64,000 nt of DNA, from the NCBI GenBank assembly GCA_021778115.1, contig JAJYCS010000001.1, forward strand, positions 1 to 64,000. The letters are read 5' to 3'. The notes beneath the pieces are model-generated. The model was not told the DNA's origin. It did not search any database and saw only the letters and a program-made list of their open reading frames with translations. The DNA is from Deltaproteobacteria bacterium. Lineage in GTDB: Bacteria > Desulfobacterota > Desulfuromonadia > Geobacterales > Pseudopelobacteraceae. Numbering within the stretch: position 1 is the first letter of the stretch; every line of letters begins with the position of its first letter. This document shows, piece by piece, positions 1 through 8,876 of this stretch. A program made the position numbers and the translations under genes.

Positions 1-231
1 ATCCTGATGGACATCAACATGCCGGTCATGGATGGAGAGTGCGCCCTTTCGGTGATACGGGAACAGGAACAGCGCACCGGCGGCCATATCCCGGTGATAG
101 CGTTGACCTCTCATGCCCTGAAGGGGGACAGGGAGCGCTTCATCGCCGGCGGTTTTGACGGCTATATCTCAAAACCGGTGCTGATGGATCAGTTGCGAGA
201 GGAGTTGCAACGGGTAATCCCGCAGGGATAA
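1..231 (+). CDS. Hybrid histidine kinase or response regulator, C-terminal receiver domain (partial)
   Basis: The reading frame is open from base 1, so the gene begins upstream of the window and the ATG at 7 is internal. What remains is the second half of a receiver domain: the phospho-acceptor Asp in the ILMDINMP motif, the conserved Thr/Ser region in VIALTSHA, and the conserved Lys in YISKPV. The tail is very similar to the receiver ends of the two hybrid kinases at 3762 and 5912, so a hybrid sensor kinase of the same paralogous group is the most likely parent. The output partner cannot be seen. Confidence 0.85.
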   Translation: MLMDINMPVMDGECALSVIREQEQRTGGHIPVIALTSHALKGDRERFIAGGFDGYISKPVLMDQLREELQRVIPQG

Positions 232-335
232 CCATCATCCCCTCCCTGCGGTGCGAACCGGAGCGGAGCCTTCTCCCTGACAGCGCTGCCGTACAAACAG
301 TCATACGTATCACGTCCGTACCTACCATTTTTTGC

Positions 336-1136
336 CTACCCCATACTTCCCATACTTGCGAGCCCGAAGATATGTTCGGGATGATAGGCCGGCGGCTGGC
401 CGGCGTACATCAGCTCCACCTCACCGATCACCTCGAAGCCGCGCGGGGTCAGCAGTTTGCCGGCACCCCGGTTGGCGAACGGCACATCCACCAGCATCCG
501 TCCGCCGTGGGGCATGGCCTGGTCGAGCAGCGTTGCGGCGGTGGTCAGATTCAGGGCGCCAAAGGGGCCGATCTGGTGCCCGTCACCCACCCGTTGCACC
601 ATCAGAAACCCCTCTTCGCTGCCGATGGCCGTGCCACCGGAGGCGGCATACTCCAAAAGTTCGGTACGTGCGTCTCCCCAGCCCAGGTAGTCGATCTCCT
701 GCCAGTCGGGCCGGATCGGCCCCGGTCGGTCAGGACCGCCCGCGCCGTTGTCGGTGCGCTCCCAACGTCGGATCCGATCACAGCTGCAAAAGCCGTTGCG
801 TTCGTAGATCGGTTTGCCGGCTGTGGAGGCGGTGAGCCAGACGGTGCTGACGCCGTTGCCAAGCAACAGTTCCATGGCCCGTGTGAAGAGGGCGCTACCG
901 ATGCCCCGCCCACGGTTGATCGCACCCACCAGTAGGTTGCCGATCCAGCCAGACCGTCCATGGCGTACGGCGGTCACAAAACCGACCGGCGCCCCCTTTT
1001 CACGGAAGACCAGGCAGCCCTCAGGCGAACGTTCCAGCAGGAAGGCCAGTTCACGGCGGTGGCTGATCCAGCCCTCGTCTTTGGCCAGGTCGAGGAAGGG
1101 ATGGATATCATCCGGGCTAAAGGTGGCGATCTGCAT
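336..1136 (-). CDS. GNAT family N-acetyltransferase (two-domain)
   Basis: A 266-residue protein. The first ~140 residues have the GNAT fold pattern, with the acetyl-CoA-binding loop visible as RGRGIGSALF; the rest (~150-266) looks like the second acyltransferase-like lobe found in two-domain GNAT proteins. The substrate is unknown. I start it at the ATG at 1136 rather than the longer ORF start because GGAGG lies 7 bases upstream and the extension does not look coding. It begins 22 bases after the NifB-like gene ends on the same strand, so the two are probably cotranscribed from the sigma-54-type promoter near 2070. Confidence 0.85.
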   Translation of the reverse strand: MQIATFSPDDIHPFLDLAKDEGWISHRRELAFLLERSPEGCLVFREKGAPVGFVTAVRHGRSGWIGNLLVGAINRGRGIGSALFTRAMELLLGNGVSTVWLTASTAGKPIYERNGFCSCDRIRRWERTDNGAGGPDRPGPIRPDWQEIDYLGWGDARTELLEYAASGGTAIGSEEGFLMVQRVGDGHQIGPFGALNLTTAATLLDQAMPHGGRMLVDVPFANRGAGKLLTPRGFEVIGEVELMYAGQPPAYHPEHIFGLASMGSMG

Positions 1137-1158
1137 ACAAGGTACCTCCGGCACAATC

Positions 1159-1983
1159 CTACAAAAGGCCCACGGCATCGGCCCGGCACTGCTTGCAATG
1201 CCGCATCTGGCCGATGATCCGTTCGTTGTCATCGCGAACCTGCGTCAGATACTCCGGACTCGGTGCCGGGATATGGGACAGGTCGGCCTGGGGGATGAGC
1301 GGCATCACGTTCATCACCAGTACGCCCAGCCCCTTGATCCGTTCGGCTATCAGGGGGATCTCGGCGTCGTTGATGCCGGGGATCAGTACGGTGTTGACCT
1401 TGACCACCAGCCCCAGCTCGCAGGCCCGCTGCACCCCCTCGTACTGGCTGGCCAACAGGATATCGGCCGCCTCAAGGCCGCTGTAGCGCTTGCCGTGATA
1501 CCAGATGTGGCGGTAGATGCGGGCCGCCGTGGCCGCCTCAACGGCGTTGACGGTGACGGTCAGGCTGTGCAGTCCCAGCGCCGCCAGGCGGTCCAGCGAT
1601 TCCGGCAGCAGCAGGCCGTTGGTGCTCATGCATGTGATCAGCCCGGGGAACTCCTCGCCCACCAGACGGAAGGTCTCAAAGGTCTGCTGGTTGGCTAGCG
1701 GGTCACCGGGACCGGCGATCCCCACCACCCGCATGGTGGGGCCCATAAGCGGTGAGGCCATCACCTCGCGTACCTTGTTCAGGGCCTCATGCGGTGTCAG
1801 CAGACGGCTGGTGACACCGGGACGTGATTCATTGGCGCAGTCGTGTCTGCGGGTGCAGTAGCCGCACTTGATGTTGCAGGCCGGGGCCACCGCCAGGTGC
1901 ATCCGGCCGTTCGTGTGGCGGTGGCCGGCGCTGAAACAGGGATGACCCTGCACCTTGGTGAGTTGTTGACAGGTGGTTGCCAT
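1159..1983 (-). CDS. nifB: NifB-like radical SAM protein lacking the NifX domain
   Basis: A 274-residue protein with most hallmarks of the NifB catalytic domain, which builds the NifB-co (8Fe-9S-C) precursor of the nitrogenase cofactor: HPCF near the N-terminus, the radical SAM cluster motif CNIKCGYC, ESRPGV, GIAGPGDPLAN, VLIPGIND and the C-terminal CKQCRADA motif. The NifX-like C-terminal domain of classical ~430-500-residue NifB is absent; such stand-alone forms are known. One oddity is that the usual AHH pattern after HPCF reads SAGHRH. AGGAG lies 8 bases before the ATG. It is divergent from the DraG-like gene and followed by the GNAT gene. Whether it is the main or an accessory NifB cannot be told here. 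Confidence 0.88.
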   Translation of the reverse strand: MATTCQQLTKVQGHPCFSAGHRHTNGRMHLAVAPACNIKCGYCTRRHDCANESRPGVTSRLLTPHEALNKVREVMASPLMGPTMRVVGIAGPGDPLANQQTFETFRLVGEEFPGLITCMSTNGLLLPESLDRLAALGLHSLTVTVNAVEAATAARIYRHIWYHGKRYSGLEAADILLASQYEGVQRACELGLVVKVNTVLIPGINDAEIPLIAERIKGLGVLVMNVMPLIPQADLSHIPAPSPEYLTQVRDDNERIIGQMRHCKQCRADAVGLL

Positions 1984-2003
1984 GATCAGTACTCCTTTCA
2001 GAC

Positions 2004-2046
2004 GGCAAACGGCGCCGCAGGGAGATCCCCCGCAGGCGCCGTTGCC
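2004..2046 (-). promoter_or_regulatory. Strong hairpin in the leader of the NifB-like gene
   Basis: The arms GGCAAACGGCGCC and GGCGCCGTTGCC pair over 12 bp with one bulged A, with a small inner GGG/CCC stem. On the minus strand it lies between the predicted sigma-54 start (~2053) and the ribosome-binding site (~1991-1996). No U-tract follows it on either strand, so it is not a standard intrinsic terminator. It could act as an attenuator, stability element or protein-binding RNA. Confidence 0.6.
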
Positions 2047-2063
2047 TGAGATGCCAGAGGTAA

Positions 2064-2080
2064 AGCACAGAGCGTGCCAG
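2064..2080 (-). promoter_or_regulatory. Sigma-54 (RpoN) promoter for nifB-like-GNAT
   Basis: On the minus strand the sequence reads CTGGCACGCTCTGTGCTT. GG and GC are exactly 10 bases apart and the -24 box TGGCACG is perfect. The -12 box is GTGCT instead of TTGCW. The predicted start near 2053 gives a ~70-base leader containing the hairpin at 2004-2046. No TGT-N10-ACA NifA site was found by eye. Confidence 0.75.
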
Positions 2081-2082
2081 GA

Positions 2083-2099
2083 TTGGCAGCTATCTTGCT
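2083..2099 (+). promoter_or_regulatory. Sigma-54 (RpoN) promoter for the DraG-like gene
   Basis: TTGGCAGCTATCTTGCT has GG-N10-GC spacing, a TTGGCA -24 box and a perfect TTGCT -12 box. It is only a few bases from the divergent sigma-54 site on the other strand. The predicted start is at about 2110, two bases before the ATG, so the message would be leaderless; no Shine-Dalgarno is visible. Confidence 0.75.
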
Positions 2100-2111
2100 T
2101 GACGCAGTGTC

Positions 2112-3023
2112 ATGAATCTGCAGTTCGATCTTGAAGAGGTGCGGCAGCGGGCCCGGGGGGCTTTTCTCGGCATGGCGGTGGGGGATGCCCTGGGGGCCAC
2201 GGTGGAGTTCATGACCGTCCCGGAGATCAGTGCCCGCTACGGCGTGCATCGGGAGATCATCGGCGGTGGCTGGCTGCGGCTGAAGGCCGGCCAGGTGACC
2301 GACGATACCGAGATGGCGCTTTGCATCGTCCGGGCCGTTGCGACGAGCCAGGGCTGGTCGCGAGAGGCGATTGCCCGAGAATTCGCGGCATGGCTCAAAT
2401 CGAGGCCGGTGGACTGCGGCGATACCTGTCGCAAGGGGATTCGCGCCTTCATGCTGCACGGCACGCTCGAAGTCCCCTACAACCACTGGGACGGCGGCAA
2501 CGGGGCGGCGATGCGGATGTTGCCGCCGGCCCTGCTGTCATTCCCTGACGGCGAGCTGCTGAAAAAGTACGCCCTGGAGCAGGCCCGGCTGACCCACCAC
2601 CAGGAGCTCTCCGATGCGGCCTGCCTCTGCATCGGCGCCATGCTGCACCTGATCCTGCAGGGGGTTTCCAAAAACCGCCTGCGCAGAGAGGCCGAGGCGT
2701 TGGTGGCCCGTCATCACCAGTTCGGATTCGAACCGTACCGGCGGCTCTCCAGCGCCTATGTGGCCGACACCCTGGCCACCGTTTTCCATTACTTCTTTAA
2801 AGGCCGGGATTTCGAGCACTGCCTGACCGGGGTGGTGAACCAGGGGGGTGATGCCGATACCACCGGCGCCATCTGCGGCATGCTGGCCGGCGGATATTAC
2901 GGCAGCGAGGGGATCCCCCGGCACTGGCTGAAAAAGCTGGACCGGCGGCTGGTCGCTGAACTGGAGCGAGCGACGGAGGGGTTGATTGCGGCCAGTCCCG
3001 CCGGCCGGTTGCCGGGCCCCTAG
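2112..3023 (+). CDS. draG: ADP-ribosylglycohydrolase, DraG-like
   Basis: A 303-residue member of the ADP-ribosylglycohydrolase family. Dinuclear metal-site motifs are visible: GMAVGDALGATVEF near the N-terminus, TDDTEMAL, and GGDADTTGAICGMLAGG near the C-terminus. DraG removes ADP-ribose from dinitrogenase reductase (NifH) to restore nitrogenase activity. That target is suggested by the sigma-54-type promoter and the divergent NifB-like gene; no draT is in the window. The ATG at 2112 keeps the whole conserved N-terminus. The stop codon overlaps that of the convergent ANTAR gene through a shared CTAG. A general ADP-ribosyl hydrolase remains possible. Confidence 0.85.
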   Translation: MNLQFDLEEVRQRARGAFLGMAVGDALGATVEFMTVPEISARYGVHREIIGGGWLRLKAGQVTDDTEMALCIVRAVATSQGWSREAIAREFAAWLKSRPVDCGDTCRKGIRAFMLHGTLEVPYNHWDGGNGAAMRMLPPALLSFPDGELLKKYALEQARLTHHQELSDAACLCIGAMLHLILQGVSKNRLRREAEALVARHHQFGFEPYRRLSSAYVADTLATVFHYFFKGRDFEHCLTGVVNQGGDADTTGAICGMLAGGYYGSEGIPRHWLKKLDRRLVAELERATEGLIAASPAGRLPGP

Positions 3024-3571
3024 GGGAGTTGCCCCAGGAGCTCACGGGCCAGCCTGGCCAGTGATATCCGTCTGCTCATGGCCTGGCTCCGCATCCGGCG
3101 GTAGGCCTGTTCTTCGCTCAGCCCCTCGCGGGTCATCACGAGCCCTTTGGCCCGTTCGATATCTTTACGCTGTGCCAGCCCGGTGCGGGCCCTGGCCAGC
3201 TCATCGCTGAGACCGGCCAGCCGTTGCGCCGTGATGAGGGCGTAGTACAGGGCCGCTTCGCTGAACGGTTTGGTTAAAAAGGCGGCAGCCGGCGCCTCAA
3301 CTGCCTTTTTAACAAGCTGGCTGCCTTCAGGTTCCATCAGCAGGATAACCGCCGCCGTGACGGCGTCGGTCAACTCCCTGGCCAGCTCCAGGCCGGCAAC
3401 CGGCAGGGCAGCCTCCAGGAGGAGCAGGTCGGGCGTATGGTCCAGGGCCAGCTGCCGGGCGTCGTCACGCCGGTCGCACAGCAGGAAGCGCCCTATTCCC
3501 CACTGCGGCATCACCCGTTGCAGGGCCTCCAGAACGCTGCTGTCCCGGTCGCATATCAGGGCCGTTTTCAT
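3020..3571 (-). CDS. Receiver-ANTAR RNA-binding antiterminator
   Basis: A 183-residue protein: receiver-like domain (~1-120), then an ANTAR domain (~125-180) with the RKDIERAKGLVM and EEQAYRRMR signatures. ANTAR proteins bind paired RNA hairpins and prevent transcription termination. In the receiver the acidic pair (D8, D10) and the Lys in FLTKPF are present, but the phospho-acceptor position is Glu53 (LLLLEAALP) and the Thr/Ser position is also lost, so classical phosphorylation is unlikely. The start at 3571 has GGAGG 8 bases upstream; the longer ORF start lacks support. Its neighbours suggest a role in nitrogen-gene control, as reported for the ANTAR protein GnfR of Geobacter sulfurreducens. 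Confidence 0.9.
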   Translation of the reverse strand: MKTALICDRDSSVLEALQRVMPQWGIGRFLLCDRRDDARQLALDHTPDLLLLEAALPVAGLELARELTDAVTAAVILLMEPEGSQLVKKAVEAPAAAFLTKPFSEAALYYALITAQRLAGLSDELARARTGLAQRKDIERAKGLVMTREGLSEEQAYRRMRSQAMSRRISLARLARELLGQLP

Positions 3572-3613
3572 GACGCTTCCTCCTTTTCTGTTCCCAATGC
3601 TCGCCCGTTCGTC

Positions 3614-3629
3614 TGCATCCGGTATGCCA
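3614..3629 (-). promoter_or_regulatory. Possible sigma-54 promoter for the ANTAR gene
   Basis: The minus strand reads TGGCATACCGGATGCA with GG-N10-GC spacing. The -24 box TGGCA is good and the -12 box ATGCA is one base off. The predicted start near 3603 leaves a ~32-base leader with a good Shine-Dalgarno. It is weaker than the two sites at 2064-2099. Confidence 0.5.
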
Positions 3630-3761
3630 CCCGGGGCGGTTGCATATTTTTCGCTGCAAACGACCGGCATTCTGGTACACTACCCCTGCCGACGTGACAG
3701 GGCCGATCTCCACATACGTTGCCCCTGCCCGCCGGACATCGGACTCCCTCCTGGAGCGGCC

Positions 3762-5911
<2,150 letters not shown>

Positions 5912-5915
<4 letters not shown>

Positions 5916-8044
5916 TACGGCTGGAGCTCCTCCATAACAGCGCCATGCTGGTATCGCTCGCCTTCCTGCACAGCCTGCTGGTGCGACGCCTGAAGGGACA
6001 CCGCCTGCTGCCGGTGATCGCCGGGTGCACCTTCGGTGCCGTGACCATGGTGGCGATGATGACACCGGTCACCCTGCGTCCTGGTCTGATCTTCGACGGC
6101 CGTTCCATCATCCTGTCGGTTGCCGGTCTCTTCGGCGGTCCGGTGACGGCCCTCATCGCCACCCTATGCGGGGCGGCATACCGGATCTGGCTGGGGGGGG
6201 TCGGCACGTCGGTGGGGCTGGCGGTGATCGCCGGTTCAGCCCTGATCGGCAGCGCCTGGCGTTGGTTGCGCCAGCGCCGGCCTGCGCTCATGCGATTGCC
6301 GGCCCTGTACCTGTTCGGCCTGCTGGTGCATCTCTGGATGTTGCTCTGCATGACCATGCTGCCGTCGACGCTCGTCTGGCAGACCCTCTCCGCCATCACG
6401 CTGCCGGTGCTCCTGATCTATCCGTTGGTCACACTGCTGATCTGCGTCCTCTTCCTGCAGATGGAACGGCATGTCGCTGCCGAAGAGGCGTTGGAGCAGG
6501 AGCGCAACCGCCTCTGGGCCACGGTCCAGGCCATCCCCGATCTCCTCTTTGAGCTGGGGTTGGACGGCCACTATTACGCCTGTTATGCCCGGGAGTCTGA
6601 TAAGCTGGCGGCTCCGGCCGAACAGCTGGTGGGGCGGACGGTGCGGGAGGTGCTGCCGCCAGAGGCGGCCCAGGTCTGCCTTGATGCGTTGCAGGAGGCC
6701 CAGGAGCAGGGGCAGTCGATGGGGCGGCAGTTCATGCTCTCCCTCCCCCAGGGGGAGCACTGGTTCGAACTCTCCGTGGCCCGCAAACCGGCGCGTGCCG
6801 GACAGCAGCGCTTCATGGCCCTTTCCCGCGACATCACGGCGCGGAAGCAGGGGGAGGCGGCACTGTGCGCGGCCAAGCGGACGGCCGAAGAGGCCAGCCG
6901 GGCAAAGAGCGAGTTTCTGGCCAACATGAGCCATGAGATCCGCACCCCCTTGAACGGGGTTCTGGGGATGGTGCAGCTTCTGGCCTTTACCGAGCTGACC
7001 CAGGATCAGCGTGAATATCTGGACTGCCTTGAACTCTCCTCCAAGACCCTCCTGGCCCTGATCAACGATATCCTGGACCTTTCCAAGATTGAGGCCGGCA
7101 AGCTGCAGCTGTCGGTGGAGCCGTTTTCACTGCGGGAGACCATCGCCGAGCTGGCCACCACCCAGGGGCCGCTGCTGCGTCAGCGGGGGCTGCCGTTGCG
7201 GCTGGAGATCGACGATACCCTCCCGGAGCTGCTGCTGGGTGATCAGACCCGGGTCGCCCAGATCCTGCTGAACCTCCTGGGGAACGCCATCAAGTTCACC
7301 CGGCAGGGTGAGATCGTCATCACCGCCCGCCCCCTGGTACGACAGGGGCGGCAGCTGCGGGTCCACTGCACCGTCACCGATACCGGCATCGGCATGGAGC
7401 CGGAGATGCTGGAGCGGATCTTCGCCCCCTTTGAGCAGGGGGACGTCTCAACCACCCGCCGCTACGGCGGCACCGGGCTGGGGCTGGCCATCTGCCAACG
7501 CCTGGTCACCATGATGGGGGGGAATATCTGGGCCGAATCACGGCCGGGGGAGGGGAGCACCTTCCATCTGGAGCTTCCGTTCGAGGAGGCGGCAGGTCAG
7601 GCCGAAAAACGGTCCCCACCGCCTCCACGTCTTTTCCCGACCCCCGATGAGCGGCCATCACGCACTATCCTGGTGGCGGAGGACAACCGGGTGAACGCCA
7701 GTTTCATTACCGCCCTGCTGGGCAAGCTGGGGTACCACTGGCGGCTGGCGGGGGATGGCAAGGGGCTGGTGGCCCTCTGGGAGGCGGGGGGCGCTGACGG
7801 TATCCTGATGGATATCCAGCTGCCGGAGTTTGACGGACTGGATGCTGCCGCCCTGATCCGTAGGCGGGAACAGGAGACGGGCGGCCATATCCCGATCATC
7901 GCCCTCACCGCCCACGCCCTCTACGGAGATCGGGAGCGGTTCCTGGCCGCCGGGTTCGACGGCTATCTCTCCAAGCCGCTGGACCACCGGTTGCTGGCCG
8001 CCGAACTGCACCGTCTCATACACCCGTCGGGAGACCCGGTATGA
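5912..8044 (+). CDS. Hybrid sensor histidine kinase (5TMR-PAS-HisKA-HATPase-REC)
   Basis: A 710-residue kinase. The first ~190 residues form several membrane helices resembling the 5TM receptor domain of the LytS/YhcK type ([20 protein letters not shown]). A PAS domain (~200-310), HisKA with H341, HATPase ([10 protein letters not shown]) and a receiver with D634 in ILMDIQLP follow. It starts inside the stop of the previous kinase and its own stop overlaps the methyltransferase start by 4 bases, so the three are translationally coupled. Its receiver closely resembles the partial one at the window start. Confidence 0.92.
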
Positions 8045-8820
8045 CCGGCTCCCCGTTTCAGGATCACTTCGGCTCGGTGGCGCGCCGTTACGCCGCCCAC
8101 CGCCCCACCTATCCACCGGAGCTGTTTGCCTGGCTGGCGGATCGCAGCGCGCACCGCGACCTGGCCTGGGACTGCGCCACCGGCACCGGTCAGGCCGCCC
8201 TGGCGCTGGCGGAGCATTTCAGCGAGGTGGTCGCCACCGATGCCAGCCCGAGCCAGATCGAGGCGGCGTCCCCCCGGGACAACGTCACCTACCGGGTGGC
8301 GCCGGCCGACGCCTCCGGCCTCCCCGGCCAAAGCGCCGATCTGATCACCGTGGCCCAGGCCCTGCATTGGTTCGACCTCGATCGCTTTTATGCCGAGGCG
8401 CGGCGGGTCCTGAAACCTGACGGTCTCCTTGCGGTCTGGACCTATGGGGTCTTCCGGGTGGAAGGGGCCGATACGGCCGCCGTCCAGGGGGCGCTGGACC
8501 GCTTTTACCGTGAGACCGTCGGCCCTTGCTGGCCCCCGGAGCGTCGTCATGTGGAGGATGGCTACGCCACGCTCCCCTTTCCGTTCACCGAGCTGGCAGC
8601 GCCGGACCTTGCCATGGCGCTGGACTGGACCCTGGCGGATCTGGCCGGCTACCTGCGCAGCTGGTCCGCCACCAGCCGCTACCAGCAGCAGTATGGCGTT
8701 GATCCGGTCCAAGGGCTGACGGAGGAGTTGGCTCCCCTCTGGGGTGGCGGCCCACTCCGGGTGATCTGGCCGCTCTCCGTCCGGATCGGGCGGCTGCCGA
8801 CACTGCCGGCGGATAGCTGA
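8041..8820 (+). CDS. Class I SAM-dependent methyltransferase
   Basis: A 259-residue soluble methyltransferase of the methyltransferase-11 type. The SAM-binding motif I reads DCATGTGQAAL (~45-55), an acidic residue ends strand beta2 (VVATDASP), and motif IV appears as ITVAQALHWFD. Proteins of this shape include trans-aconitate-type methyltransferases, but the substrate is not evident. It is coupled to the upstream hybrid kinase by a 4-base overlap, an unusual partner for an enzyme like this. Confidence 0.88.
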   Translation: MTGSPFQDHFGSVARRYAAHRPTYPPELFAWLADRSAHRDLAWDCATGTGQAALALAEHFSEVVATDASPSQIEAASPRDNVTYRVAPADASGLPGQSADLITVAQALHWFDLDRFYAEARRVLKPDGLLAVWTYGVFRVEGADTAAVQGALDRFYRETVGPCWPPERRHVEDGYATLPFPFTELAAPDLAMALDWTLADLAGYLRSWSATSRYQQQYGVDPVQGLTEELAPLWGGGPLRVIWPLSVRIGRLPTLPADS

Positions 8821-8839
8821 CAGCCGGTTTTGGTTTTGC

Positions 8840-8869
8840 TTGACGCCTTCCCCCCATCGGCACTACAAC
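8840..8869 (+). promoter_or_regulatory. Possible promoter for pcrA, start at or near the ATG
   Basis: TTGACG, an 18-base gap and TACAAC, 7 bases before the ATG at 8877. There is no Shine-Dalgarno. If the element is used the mRNA would be leaderless. Confidence 0.35.
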
Positions 8870-8876
8870 CAACGGC

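Noticed and set aside
3270-3761. N-terminal 164-residue extension of the first hybrid kinase in the ORF track
   Set aside because: It overlaps the ANTAR gene and its promoter on the other strand; the ATG at 3762 has a ribosome-binding site and precedes the membrane helix.
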